A stretch of 33,809 nt of DNA from JBLHKS01 sp047620505. Lineage in GTDB: Bacteria; Verrucomicrobiota; Verrucomicrobiia; Verrucomicrobiales; DEV007. The first letter of the stretch is position 1, and each line of letters opens with the position of its first letter. The notes under the pieces were generated by a model. The model was not told the origin of the DNA, made no database searches, and worked only from the letters and a program-made list of their open reading frames with translations. Where the stretch lies: contig JBLHKS010000063.1 of NCBI GenBank assembly GCA_047620505.1, positions 1 through 33,809 of the forward strand. Direction: 5' to 3'. Shown here one piece after another: positions 8,210-18,500 of the stretch. The position numbers and the translations under genes are program-made.

Positions 8210-9619
8210 TCAGTTGGCCTTCACTTCTGCGCGCCAGCTTTTCAATTTCGCCAGCAGTTGTTGAGCTCGCTCGGGATGTTCAGCGGCGAGGTTTCTCGTT
8301 TCACTCGGGTCCTGATCGAGGTCGTAGAGTTCAAGCTCTCCGGTGTCGAAAAGCTCGATCAGCTTCCAGTTTTGATCGCGGATCGCCCCTGCCGAGACGC
8401 CGCCGAGAAAGTGAGGCTTTTCTAATGGATAGTGCCAGCAAAACGGTCGGCTTGGAAGCTCAACGGTTGGATCGGCGAAGAGCGGGAGAATCGAAACTCC
8501 GTCCAAAGATTGAGTGGTCTTGGCTTCCGCTGCTTCGACGAACGTCGGGTAAAAATCAACGTTAACCGTCGGCGATTCGCAGACCGCTCCAGGCTTAACT
8601 TTACCAGGCCAGCGCACAATCATCGGAACGCGGATACCACCTTCGTAGAGCTGACTCTTGCCTCCACGCAGGGGCGCGTTTGAGGTCACGTTGGACTCTC
8701 CGCCGTTGTCGCTGCTGAAAATGACGATCGTGTTCTCAGCTAAGCCAAGTTCAGCCAGTTTTGCCGTGATCAAGCCAACCCCGTCGTCGATTGATTCGAG
8801 CATCGCCGCCAAATGCGGGTTGTGACTTTTGGACCAGTGGTGAAGCACGCAGCCCTCATTCTTTTCGTGCCCGGCGTCCTGACAGAGGTAGCAATTTTCC
8901 CGATCGTTCGGGCCCGGCGGGTGCTTTTCGCGGTATTTCTGTACGAGGTCCGGCCGACCGTTTAGGATCGTGTGAGGCGCGTAGTGAGCGAGGTAAAGAA
9001 AGAAGGGTTGATCCTGATTCCGCTCGATGAACTCGACCGCTTCGAGGTTGAGTCGATCAGTCAAGTATTCGTCTTCGCCTAGCCGGTTCTCAGGCAGGCT
9101 GAGCCAACTGATCGGCTGTGTTCTAAATCGATAAGGCCAGAAATTCGCTCCGTTGCCGACCCCCTTGATTTCGAATCCAGTTTGCCAGGAAAACCCGTGA
9201 TCCGCCGGCCGTAGTTCGATAGGCGCGTCGTGATATTCGTAACCCGTCAGGTGCCATTTTCCGGCGTGTCCCGTGGCGTATCCAGCCTCCGCTAGGGCCT
9301 CCGGAAGCGTGATATGATCCGGCGAAAGCGGCGTATCCGAGTCCGGCCTGAGGTAATCAAGAATCCCAACACGAGCCGGCCATTGCCCGGTCAAAAGGGC
9401 CGCTCGATAAGGCGAGCAGACCGGTGCCGCGGCGTAGGCCTGGGTGAAGCGCATGCCTTCATCCGCTAAGCGGTCGAGGTGCGGCGTTTCATTGAAGCTA
9501 TTGCCATAACATCCAAGCTCCGACCAGCCCAGATCATCGGCTAATACGAATACAATATTCGGCTTTTCCGCCAGCAGCTGCTGAGCGCTGAAAATGCAGA
9601 GAAGCGCTAAAAATCGCAT
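8210..9619 (-). CDS. Secreted formylglycine-dependent sulfatase (arylsulfatase family S1)
   Basis: A 469-residue sulfatase. A short signal peptide precedes the first strand PNIVFVLADDLGW, which supplies metal ligands D28 and D29. The modification motif CSPYR (C68 to R72) is present, so C68 should be converted to formylglycine by a sulfatase-maturing enzyme that is not in this window. Further family landmarks are the GHAGKWHL stretch, the YLAHYAPH segment and SSDNGGESN. The enzyme would hydrolyse sulfate esters, probably on a carbohydrate. It is read away from the PSCyt1 gene and follows another sulfatase by 9 bp, so the two form an operon. An exact palindrome copy (9572-9583) encodes QQLL just at the signal-peptide boundary. 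Confidence 0.93.
   Translation of the reverse strand: MRFLALLCIFSAQQLLAEKPNIVFVLADDLGWSELGCYGNSFNETPHLDRLADEGMRFTQAYAAAPVCSPYRAALLTGQWPARVGILDYLRPDSDTPLSPDHITLPEALAEAGYATGHAGKWHLTGYEYHDAPIELRPADHGFSWQTGFEIKGVGNGANFWPYRFRTQPISWLSLPENRLGEDEYLTDRLNLEAVEFIERNQDQPFFLYLAHYAPHTILNGRPDLVQKYREKHPPGPNDRENCYLCQDAGHEKNEGCVLHHWSKSHNPHLAAMLESIDDGVGLITAKLAELGLAENTIVIFSSDNGGESNVTSNAPLRGGKSQLYEGGIRVPMIVRWPGKVKPGAVCESPTVNVDFYPTFVEAAEAKTTQSLDGVSILPLFADPTVELPSRPFCWHYPLEKPHFLGGVSAGAIRDQNWKLIELFDTGELELYDLDQDPSETRNLAAEHPERAQQLLAKLKSWRAEVKAN
9572..9583. repeat. Exact CAGCAGCTGCTG palindrome (sulfatase)
   Basis: Read on the minus strand as Q-Q-L-L at the signal-peptide end of the first sulfatase. Confidence 0.95.
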
Positions 9620-9628
9620 CGAATTTGG

Positions 9629-11047
9629 CTATTTGGATTTCACGGGGCCAGCGGCGTTGATCTCAGTCGCGCCTGCGTCCTCGCCCGGCAGGGTTCCGCG
9701 TTTGTGATCCTTGAACTTCTTGCCGTAAGCATCCTGCCGATCGTTTGTGGGACTGTCTGGAACGGTGTCGCCCGTTTGCTCAGACCAACTGGCCAGAAGC
9801 CGCCGCGCCTCTTCGAGAACGGGCGCTTGCTCAGGATTCGAGGCCAGATTGGCGAGTTGGTGAGGATCTTTGCTCACTCGGTAGAGTTCCTCGCCTAAGC
9901 GCGGAATCTGAAAAATATCTCGCTGTTCCGGCTTGAGCTGACCTGCCTTTTCTGCTGCCCAAAGTTCCTCGCCAGCTGGAAAAGTGGGATCGCCTTCCAT
10001 GCAGAGATTCTGCTTCTCCGGGAATGCGTTTTTGATGTAAATCCAGTCGCCGAATCGAACCATTCGCTCGTGAGCCTGGAAAACGTGCCAGTTGTGCTCG
10101 GCAAAAGCGAACTCGCGCGTTACCGCAGCTGGATCTTTAAGAACTGGCGCAAAACTGACTCCTTGAATTGTGGGCGGCTTCTCGACTTCAGCCAGTTCCA
10201 GAATTGTGGCTGAAAAGTCGATCGAACTGACGATTGAATCGATCACTCCTGGTTTGATCGCGCCTGGATTCGCGATGAGTAGCGGCGTTTTGATTCCGCT
10301 GTCGTAGAGCCGGGTTTTGCAGCGTGGAAACGGGCGTCCGTTGTCAGCACAATATATTATGTAGGTGTTTTTCTCGATTCCCTGGCGTTTTAGCTCTTTG
10401 CGGAGTTCGCCGAGGTAGAAATCCGTGCGGCTGACTTCATGCCAGTAATCGGCGAGGTCCTTGCGTGTTTTCGGCCCATCAAAAAGGTAAGGTGGGACGG
10501 GGACTTTTTCGGGATCGTAGGTAGGAGCCGTGTCATCGGCCTGCCAGCCTCGATGCGCGTCGCTTGAGCCGAACCAACAGAAGAACGGTTTGTCCGTTGG
10601 ACGCTCGGCAAGAAGCTTGACCCAGTCCTCTTCTTTCCCTGGCCCTTTGCCGCCAGACGAAACGTCGAAGCCGAGATCGGGGGCCTTTCCCATGTGGTTT
10701 TTGCCAGAAATGACGGTGTGATACCCGGATGATTGAAGAGCTTGGACAAACGTCGTTTGTGTCTTTGGCAGGGAGGTGTGGAGTTCCGGAGCACCGGTGT
10801 TATGCGGGTAGCGACCGGTCACGATCGAACATCGGCTCGGCGAGCAGCTGCTGATCGAAAGGTAGGCGTTCGTAAAGCGCAATCCCTCGGCGGCCATGCG
10901 GTCGAGGTTCGGAGTTTGGGCGAACTCAGATCCGTAACAACCGAGATCCTCGGCCGAAACATCGTCGGTGATGAAGAAGACAAAGTTGGGTCGTTCGTCG
11001 GCCAGAGTGACGCCAACGAACGCCAGAAGGATCGTGAAAATACGCAT
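9629..11047 (-). CDS. Secreted formylglycine-dependent sulfatase (heparan N-sulfatase-like)
   Basis: A 472-residue protein with a signal peptide of about 16 residues, then the metal-binding strand PNFVFFITDDV (D28, D29). The motif CSPSR has its modifiable cysteine at C68. The surrounding SSCSPSRCSIVTGRYPHNTGAPELH pattern is like N-sulfoglucosamine sulfohydrolases (heparan N-sulfatase type), though that subtype is a judgement from pattern. IIYCADNGRPFPRCKTRLYDSG carries the later active-site residues. It is the first gene of a two-sulfatase unit and diverges from the DUF1592 gene across 109 bp. A one-mismatch copy of the dispersed palindrome (10852-10863) lies exactly over the catalytic cysteine codon, in the frame reading S-S-C-S. 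Confidence 0.92.
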   Translation of the reverse strand: MRIFTILLAFVGVTLADERPNFVFFITDDVSAEDLGCYGSEFAQTPNLDRMAAEGLRFTNAYLSISSCSPSRCSIVTGRYPHNTGAPELHTSLPKTQTTFVQALQSSGYHTVISGKNHMGKAPDLGFDVSSGGKGPGKEEDWVKLLAERPTDKPFFCWFGSSDAHRGWQADDTAPTYDPEKVPVPPYLFDGPKTRKDLADYWHEVSRTDFYLGELRKELKRQGIEKNTYIIYCADNGRPFPRCKTRLYDSGIKTPLLIANPGAIKPGVIDSIVSSIDFSATILELAEVEKPPTIQGVSFAPVLKDPAAVTREFAFAEHNWHVFQAHERMVRFGDWIYIKNAFPEKQNLCMEGDPTFPAGEELWAAEKAGQLKPEQRDIFQIPRLGEELYRVSKDPHQLANLASNPEQAPVLEEARRLLASWSEQTGDTVPDSPTNDRQDAYGKKFKDHKRGTLPGEDAGATEINAAGPVKSK

Positions 11048-11156
11048 GGGTCAAAGGTGGCGAATTCGCGTCAATCGGCAAGCGCTGGTGCGCGTGAAAT
11101 TCGCGAGAATCAGCACGGTTGAAAGAAGTGGTCCCGAATCGAGGTTCCTTATCGGT

Positions 11157-14100
11157 ATGCCCGCCCTTTTCCTGTTTTTTTTCCTCGTCTTCGTTCCGAT
11201 TCTTTGCGCGGACGACCTTTTTCGTGATCAGATTGAACCCTTCACAAAAAAGCACTGTAATCGCTGCCACAACGAGGAAAAAGCGCGCGGGGATCTGGAC
11301 CTGACGAAGTTCTCGAACGCCGAAGACGTCGTGAAAAGTTTCCGCCGTTGGAGCCACGTCATCGAATTCGTTCAAGACGGCGAGATGCCGCCCGAGGACG
11401 AGGATCAGCCGTCGATTGAAGAGCGAGAGGCCGTGCTGGCCGCGGTGTCGTCGATTCTGCTCGTCGAAGCTCGAAAGAATGCAGGCGACCCCGGAGTCGT
11501 GCTACCTCGTCGGCTCAGCAACACGGAATTCGATCTGTCGGTTCGTGATCTCACTGGAGTCGATATTCGTCCGACGCGCGAGTTCCCAGCTGACCCGGCA
11601 GGCGGCGAAGGATTCGACAACACAGGCGAAGTGCTTGCGATGTCGCCGGGTTTCCTAAGCAAACTTCTGGGCGCGAGCGAGCACGTTGCGGATCACCTGG
11701 TTTTGACTCCGGATGGAATCAGTTTTGCCCCGTTTCCAGTGACTTCGTACGCTGATCGGAAGAAGCTGACCGAACAGGCAATCATCGACTTTTACGAAGC
11801 GCATGATGTTACCCTATTAGATTATCTTGAGGCGGTTTGGCGAAGAGAAACTCCGGATGGGCTTAGTTCGAAATATCTCGCGGAGTTGAGATCGACGCTG
11901 GACGAAGCTTCCGAGTTTCAAGGTCATCTCAAGGAGATCGGAGCGCTGTGGGATTCGATTCCAGCGCCGACTGAAAGTGGAGAACGGCCCCAGCAGCTGC
12001 TGGAGCTCGAGCGGCGAATTCAATTCGCGAAAAGGCAGCTTCACGGCTCTGACGAAAGCCTGATTCGGGCGAGCGCTGGCAACTGGGTGATCGCGCAGTT
12101 GGCCCTTCGCGCCGACAAAGCGGCGAAGCGAGATCAGTTCGATCCCGGGTCGCTCAAATCGAGCTATGTTGTTCGGCATTCGAATTTGAAACCGAAGGAC
12201 GGGGAAGCGCCACTCACGATTCGGATCGAGATTGAGCCGGCTTTCGAAGACAGCGAAAAGAGCACTGTGATCGTGCGCTCGCCTGTGATCACGAAGCGTG
12301 GAGATCCGCCGCGGAACGAAAAGGAGTCGACGGAAGGCAAGTCAGTTTTACTCCGCGAATTCCTGGAAGAACACGCGCCTGGCCAGGCTGCGAAGCTAGA
12401 GTTCGGCGAGAAATCCGGAGATCCGAATTCATTTCGAATCGTTGCGCCATCCCAGATCGAACTCGTGTTTTCGCCTGAGGGACTCGAGGCGATCGATGGT
12501 CGAAATCTGCTCCTGCCTTGCGAGCTGGAATCTGGAAGCGCGAACGTCGTCTATGGCGGGAAAGACTCTGCCGAGTTGCTGATGAATCCGGACAGCGAGC
12601 TGGCGCAACGGCTAAGCGAATCGAATAAGCGATTCTGCCAGACGTTTCCGAATAAATTCGTTTACGTCGATGGTCAGCGAGGACTCGCTGCGGGATTTCA
12701 TCTGGTTGAAGGCGTTTTTCGCGACGACCAACCGCTGGTCGAAAAGGTGCTCGACGAACCGTTGAAGGAGGACCTCGATCGCCTCTGGGAGAAACTGCAT
12801 TTCGTGACCCGGAGCGCCGAAAAAATGCTTCGTGGATTCGTCTGGTTCGAGCGAGCGGAACGGCACAAGCTTCACGGCGAGCAGTATGATTTTTTACGCT
12901 CGGAGGACCCGCGGTTGGTCGAAGCGGAGCTGCTGAAACGGTTCGAAACCGTCTATCTGGAAAACATGGGAGAAAGCGATCACGAGATGATTCGTGCGTT
13001 TTTTGATGAGACTCGGAAGGCTTTGGCGCGACGGCTGAATCTGGAAAAAGCAGCAGAGCAGCGTGGTTTGGCGGATCTGAGCGAGCTCGCTGAGCGTGCC
13101 TGGGGCCGGGCCCTGACAAACCCAGATTCGGCCGGGTTGAATCAGATTTACCAGACTCTGCGGGCGCAGGATCTGGATGTCGAAGAAGCTCTTCGCGGAG
13201 TCTTCACTTCGATCTTGATGTCTCCGGATTTTTCGTTCCGATACGCGGAAACGGCCGGTCAAGAAACTCAGCAGCTGCCAAGCTCCGCGTTGGCGAAGCG
13301 GCTCAGCTATTTTCTGTGGTCTTCGCTTCCGGATGATGAACTTCTGGCCGCCGATTTGCAGGATCCGGCGGTTTTGATCGCCCAGACCCGACGGATGCTG
13401 CTCAGCCCAAAAGTCGAAGCGTTTGCGCGCGAGTTTCCATCACAGTGGCTGCGTTTCCGCGATTATCTTGATAAGGATTCGATCAACGCTGCTGCGTTTA
13501 AAGTTTACACGCAGGAGCTGCGCGAGGCGATGTTTGAAGAACCGGCGCGCCTCGCGGCTTATTTAATCCGAGAAGACCTTCCCGTGACCGATCTCCTTGA
13601 TTCGGACAGCACTTTCGTCAACAGCGAACTCGCGAGTCACTATCAAATGGAGGGCGCGCCGGAGGCCGGAGTCTGGAAGAAAGTGGATGGCCTGCGCGAG
13701 CACGGACGCGGCGGACTTTTCGGGATGGCCGTGATTTTGACGAAGAATTCAGCGGGTGAGCGCACCAGTCCGGTTAAGCGTGGATTCTGGACGGTTCACC
13801 ACTTGTTAGGGCAGCATTTTCCGCCGCCCCCGGCCGACGTTCCAGAATTGCCGACGGGCGAAAAAGACGCGCCGGAAACCATTCGCGAGCTGATGGCGAA
13901 ACACGCTGCGGACTCAAAATGCGCGATGTGTCACAAGCATTTCGATGGTATCGGCCTCGCTTTGGAAGGTTTCGATCCGATCGGACGCAGCCGCACCATC
14001 GATCTCGCCGGACGGAAGATTGACAACGTTGCTCAGCTGCCGAACGGCGACACCGCCGAGGGTCTGTCTGGCCTGATCGATTACGTCAGCAACCATCGTC

Positions 14101-14291
14101 GCGATGATTTCATCCAAACACTTTGTAGGAAGTTTCTCGGCTACGCGCTCGGGCGCTCGGTGATTTTATCGGATCAGCCGTTGCTTGAAAGAATGGAGGC
14201 GGAATTGGCGGGAAATGAGTATCGATTTTCAGCGTTGTTCGAAACCGTGGTCACGAGTAGCCAGTTTCGCCAACAGCGAGCCGACAATTAA
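11157..14291 (+). CDS. DUF1587/1595/1592/1588/1585 exported cytochrome-like protein
   Basis: A protein of 1,044 residues. I start at the ATG at 11157, because it gives a clean signal peptide (LFLFFFLVFVPILCA); an in-frame start at 10968 would run through the divergent promoter and the sulfatase gene. The N-terminal CNRCH (C34, C37, H38) is a possible haem site. DUF1587 follows (GGEGFDNTGEVLAMSPGFL), then a long poorly recognisable region from about 200 to 640. After that come DUF1595 (about 645-695), DUF1592 (LSYFLWSSLPDDELL, about 690-770), DUF1588 (ERTSPVKRGFWTVHHLLG, about 850-900), a second CxxCH (C922, C925, H926) and DUF1585 at the end. Its stop is 5 bp before the DUF1552 gene, its usual partner. 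Biochemical function is unknown. Confidence 0.88.
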   Translation: MPALFLFFFLVFVPILCADDLFRDQIEPFTKKHCNRCHNEEKARGDLDLTKFSNAEDVVKSFRRWSHVIEFVQDGEMPPEDEDQPSIEEREAVLAAVSSILLVEARKNAGDPGVVLPRRLSNTEFDLSVRDLTGVDIRPTREFPADPAGGEGFDNTGEVLAMSPGFLSKLLGASEHVADHLVLTPDGISFAPFPVTSYADRKKLTEQAIIDFYEAHDVTLLDYLEAVWRRETPDGLSSKYLAELRSTLDEASEFQGHLKEIGALWDSIPAPTESGERPQQLLELERRIQFAKRQLHGSDESLIRASAGNWVIAQLALRADKAAKRDQFDPGSLKSSYVVRHSNLKPKDGEAPLTIRIEIEPAFEDSEKSTVIVRSPVITKRGDPPRNEKESTEGKSVLLREFLEEHAPGQAAKLEFGEKSGDPNSFRIVAPSQIELVFSPEGLEAIDGRNLLLPCELESGSANVVYGGKDSAELLMNPDSELAQRLSESNKRFCQTFPNKFVYVDGQRGLAAGFHLVEGVFRDDQPLVEKVLDEPLKEDLDRLWEKLHFVTRSAEKMLRGFVWFERAERHKLHGEQYDFLRSEDPRLVEAELLKRFETVYLENMGESDHEMIRAFFDETRKALARRLNLEKAAEQRGLADLSELAERAWGRALTNPDSAGLNQIYQTLRAQDLDVEEALRGVFTSILMSPDFSFRYAETAGQETQQLPSSALAKRLSYFLWSSLPDDELLAADLQDPAVLIAQTRRMLLSPKVEAFAREFPSQWLRFRDYLDKDSINAAAFKVYTQELREAMFEEPARLAAYLIREDLPVTDLLDSDSTFVNSELASHYQMEGAPEAGVWKKVDGLREHGRGGLFGMAVILTKNSAGERTSPVKRGFWTVHHLLGQHFPPPPADVPELPTGEKDAPETIRELMAKHAADSKCAMCHKHFDGIGLALEGFDPIGRSRTIDLAGRKIDNVAQLPNGDTAEGLSGLIDYVSNHRRDDFIQTLCRKFLGYALGRSVILSDQPLLERMEAELAGNEYRFSALFETVVTSSQFRQQRADN
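11991..12002. repeat. Exact CAGCAGCTGCTG palindrome (DUF1592 protein)
   Basis: Read as Q-Q-L-L in the poorly conserved middle of the protein. Confidence 0.95.
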
Positions 14292-14296
14292 TTTTC

Positions 14297-15562
14297 ATGC
14301 AATCTTCTAAACATCCTTCCCGACGAGTTGTTCTGCGCGCGCTTGGAGCAACGGTTGCCTTACCCTGGCTCGAATCCTTTGCGTCGACGTCTGCGGCTCG
14401 GAAACGATTCGCGTTTCTGTTTTTTGGCGACGGGATTCACCCGGCGGAGTGGTGGGCGAAAGGGGAGGGGAGTTCCTTGGAACTCGGTCCGGCCTTCGCG
14501 TCGCTTGAGCCGGTTCGGCAGAAAGTGAACGTCATCAACGGTCTGCACCACCCGGGTGGGATCATGGGCAGCCACGCACGCGGAGCAGCTGCTATCTTGA
14601 GCGGCTCAAAACCGAAGACCGGTCGAGAGATCCTGGCTGGCCAAAGTCTCGACCAGCTCATGGCGCGAAAACTCGGCCAGGAAACGGCCTTGTCGAGCCT
14701 GGTGCTCGCTTGCGAACGGCCTGTCAGTGGATTTCATGAGTCGGGAAATTCGATGCTTTACGCTTCGCATGTTTCCTGGAGTTCGCCGACCTCGCCGGTG
14801 CCTTCCGAGCTGCGACCAGCGCTTGCGTTCGACAGCCTGTTCGCCAAAGGCGGTAGCCAATCTCAGTTGAGCGTTCTGGATCATGTGTTAGGCCAACTGA
14901 ACGATGTTTCGCGCAAAGTTTCACAGACCGATCGTGCTAAGATCGACGAATACGCGACTTCTGTACGTGAAGTTGAACAGCGGCTCGAAAAACTTCAGAA
15001 TCAGGACCAGGACGAAAACGCTTTCGCGAATATCCAGTCCCAGCGTCCTCCGGAAGGCGTTCCGACACGGCTCGACGAACATGCCCGTTTGATGTGCGAC
15101 ATCGTCGCTCTCGCGTTTCAAACTGATCGCACGCGAATCGCGACCCTCCTCCTAACCAACGACCTCTCCGGTCAATCCTATCCGCACCTTGGCCTTCGCA
15201 GCGATCACCACAGTTTTTCGCACAGCTGGAAGAATCCGGAGTTTGCAGCGATCACGCGATTCTGGGTTGAGCAATACGGATATTTGTTAGGAAAACTGGA
15301 TTCGATGCCGGAAGGCGAAGGCACCGTTTTGGACAATTCCTGCATCATGCTGGCTAACGAACAGTGGATAGCTCACAGCGCGCCGAAGATTCCCTTGGTC
15401 ATGGGCGGTGGTCTGGGAGGCACGTTGAAAACCGGGCGCGCTTTGGATTTCGAGAAGAGTGAAAACCGTGAGATGTCCAGCCTCTATCTGAGCCTGTTGG
15501 ATCGGATGGGCGTCCCGACGGCCGAGTTTGGCGGTGCCACCGAGCAGCTAAGCGAGATTTGA
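14297..15562 (+). CDS. DUF1552 domain protein, probable Tat substrate
   Basis: A 421-residue protein whose N-terminus has a twin-arginine pattern (SRRVVLRALGATVALPWLESF), suggesting folded export. The body matches DUF1552: FAFLFFGDGIHPAEWW, VINGLHHPGGIMGSHARGAAAILSG, the VREVEQRL helix and the SDHHSFSHSW region. DUF1552 proteins are distantly like DUF1501 and alkaline-phosphatase-fold enzymes and are nearly always encoded beside a DUF1592 protein, as here (5-bp gap). Their reaction is not established. The gene converges on the next minus-strand gene with a 14-bp spacer and no visible terminator hairpin. The region 14583-14594 carries a two-mismatch version of the dispersed palindrome, reading A-A-A. 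Confidence 0.88.
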   Translation: MQSSKHPSRRVVLRALGATVALPWLESFASTSAARKRFAFLFFGDGIHPAEWWAKGEGSSLELGPAFASLEPVRQKVNVINGLHHPGGIMGSHARGAAAILSGSKPKTGREILAGQSLDQLMARKLGQETALSSLVLACERPVSGFHESGNSMLYASHVSWSSPTSPVPSELRPALAFDSLFAKGGSQSQLSVLDHVLGQLNDVSRKVSQTDRAKIDEYATSVREVEQRLEKLQNQDQDENAFANIQSQRPPEGVPTRLDEHARLMCDIVALAFQTDRTRIATLLLTNDLSGQSYPHLGLRSDHHSFSHSWKNPEFAAITRFWVEQYGYLLGKLDSMPEGEGTVLDNSCIMLANEQWIAHSAPKIPLVMGGGLGGTLKTGRALDFEKSENREMSSLYLSLLDRMGVPTAEFGGATEQLSEI

Positions 15563-15576
15563 TTGGCCTGCGCCGA

Positions 15577-18500
15577 TCACTGAAGGTAGACGAATTCGTT
15601 CAGGCTGAAAACGATCTGGCAAAGATCCGCCAGGGCTTGCTTTCGGGCGTTTCCTCCTTCGTAAGATCCGATCTGAGTATCAAGGAAAGCGCGGTTCGAA
15701 ACCAGCTCACTGCTAGTCGGCTCGCGGCTCAAAACCCGCTGATAAATATCGGCGATCGCCGCATCGAGGTCTTCCGAATCGGCCTCGGCCGCGAGCGAAT
15801 TTGCCCAGCTGATGACCTGCGGGTTGTTCATGAAAAGCAAGGCCTGCGGGGCGATCGTCGTGCTCGGGCGGCCGCCCTGGCTGACGAGCGGCTCAGGCTG
15901 ATCGAAGATCTGCATCATCGGGACGAGCCGGCTGCGCTTGATCATAAAATAGATGCTGCGGCGAGCGTGCGCTTCGCTGAGCGTCCCTGCGCCGAACATC
16001 GTGGGATCCAGCCGGCCAGAGACGGCCAACATCGAATCGCGGATGATTTCTGCTTCCAATCGGCGCGGCTGGAAGCGCCAAACGAACTCGTTCGCAGGAT
16101 CAGCGGCAGCCTTGTCGGCGTTCGATCTACTGGATTGCTGGTAGGCGGCGCTGAGCATGATTTCGCGGTGAAGCGGCTTCAGTTTCCATCCATTTTCGAT
16201 CAGGCGCGTCGCGAGAAAGTCCAGCAGCTGCTCGTTTGATGGCGTCGTCCCCTGGAGGCCAAAATCGTTGGGTGTCGCGACGATTCCGCGTCCGAAATGG
16301 TGATGCCAGACGCGGTTGACGATCACGCGGGCTAACAACTGCCCAGCGCCGTTCTCCGTGTCCGTGATCCAGTTGGCAAGCGAAGTTCGGCGGTAGCTCG
16401 TGCGCCAGTCGGCGGGCGGGGGAGTTTGCCAGTCGGCGGTCGACTTGTCGTTGCGCATCAGGACTTGAAGGAATCCCTGTTCAGCGACGCCCAGCTTTTG
16501 ATTGGCGTCACCGCGGCTGAGGAAATGCGTTTCCGGATAGAAATGGGGAAACCCGCGTCCGTCCGCGTGGTGTTTGGTTGGAGGGAGGCCTTCGCTGGAA
16601 ACCTGGACCTTGGCCAGATTTGGTGCGGGTTTCTTCCCCATCGACCTGCCTACATCGGCATTTAACTCGGCCCATTTCCGATGCTTGGACGCGAAAATCG
16701 GGAAAAGCGTTTCGCGGTGTTTCTGCTGGGTTTTTCCGGATTCCAAAGCGGCAAATGCAGCCGTCAACGAGGCCGCTTGGCCTTCACCGACGACCACCGG
16801 CGGCTCCGCCTGGGAGCTGATCGAAATTCGCGGTCGTCCCATGCTGTGCTGGCCGTTGTTCGCAAATGTAAGCCGAAATTCCAGTTGCTTCGCATCGACC
16901 GGCTCGGCGAACGCGTAGACCGAGGCTTGATCCTTGCCGATCCCGCCGACATCGACCGCCCAGCCTGTTCCGCTCGGGTTATCATCAAAAGCAGAGGCCG
17001 CCGAGAGGTTGGCCTTGTTCTGTTCGTGGGTTGCTTTGACCGAGGCGATTTTCGTCGGCTTCCCATCCGCGAGGACTTCCAAATTGCTCAGCGCAAAGTT
17101 GCCGTTTCCAGCGCGGCCCGGGCCTTTTCGCGGCATCGAATCATGCGTCAGTGCCTCGATTCGGAAGTGTCGAATCTGCTTCGTCGAGACGCTCGTCTTG
17201 AACGTGTAAATTTCGCGAGCCGGCGTTTTTCCGGATGCCAGAAACGAGCCGTCTGGTTGCGCGGTCAGCGACGTCGCCACTTGATCCGATTTCGCTTCAG
17301 AGAATTCTAGAATCGCCCACGCCCCGGTCTGGCGAGCCTTCAGCGCATCGTTTTTTAACCACGTTTCGAACGCGTTCAGGACCGGCTCACTCTTTTCATA
17401 AGCCGCTTTCGCCTTCACAACTTTCGCGTGCTCGCCTTCCCACGCCGCGAGCGATTTTTGGTATCCGTCAGGATCCAAATCAAGATCGATTTCGCTGCGA
17501 ATCGTCGTCGAAAATGTCGCGACCAGCCGGTAGTAATCTCGTACCGGAATCGGGTCGAATTTGTGATCGTGACAGCGCGCACAGCCGACCGTCAGGCCCA
17601 GCATCGCCGTTCCCATCGTCGCCGCCATGTCATCGAGCTCGTCGTAACGCGCGCTCTCGAATTCTTTCTCGGTCAGCTGCGTTGGGAAGACGCCCGCGCC
17701 CAGAAAACCAGTCGCCATCATCGCCAGCGGATCTTCAGGGGCGATTTCGTCGCCTGCCAATTGCCAACGCGTGAACTGATCGTAAGGCATGTCGGAGTTG
17801 AGCGCCTTGATCACGAAATCCCGGTAGTGAAAAGCAAATTTCCGGTCGTAGTCCTGCTCAAAACCGTGGCTCTCCGCGAACCTGGCTGCATCCAGCCAAT
17901 GCCGCGCCCAACGCTCACCGTGATGCGGACTCGCGAGCAATTCGTCCACCAAATCGGCAAACGGGATTGCCAGAGCGGCGTTTATTTGCTGAGGAGTCGG
18001 CGGCAGGCCGATGAGATCGAGATAGGCACGTCTGACCAACGTTCTCGGATCTGCTTGCTCGCTCGGAGTCAGTTCCTTTTCCTTCAGTTTCGCGGCCCAG
18101 AGTTCGTCGATTCCTTTCGCGTCAACCTCGGCTAACGGCTTGAATGACCAGAACTCGCGATCGGCATCGGTCACGACCATCGCGGCCGGTTCGTCGTCCG
18201 CGTTTTTCTCGATCAGAGGCTTGTCGTAAGGCGCGCCGAGTTCGACCCACTTCGCAAACGTGGTCAGCAGCTGCTGGTCGAGCTTTGGCTTTTTCGCCGG
18301 CATGAAGGGCTCTTCATCGTGTCTCAACACAGCGAGCAAAAAGCTCAATTCCGGCTTTTCCAAGTCGATTGCCGCGCCGGTGTCGCCTCCCTTGAGAAGT
18401 GCCTCTCGTGAGGTCAGATCAAAGGCAGCGCGCGTCTTTTCCCCGCCGTGACAACGCAGACAGTGCTCTTCGAGCGCCGGTCGAATCGTCTTTTGAAACA

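Noticed and set aside
12289..13119. A 276-codon minus-strand ORF inside the DUF1592 gene
   Set aside because: It is antisense to a clear gene and arginine/proline-rich with no motif; long antisense frames arise easily in GC-rich genes.
15559..18135. Several plus-strand ORFs of 200 codons or more (15559-16239, 16681-17310, 17428-18135)
   Set aside because: All lie opposite the well-supported DUF1549/DUF1553 gene and have the composition of antisense frames.
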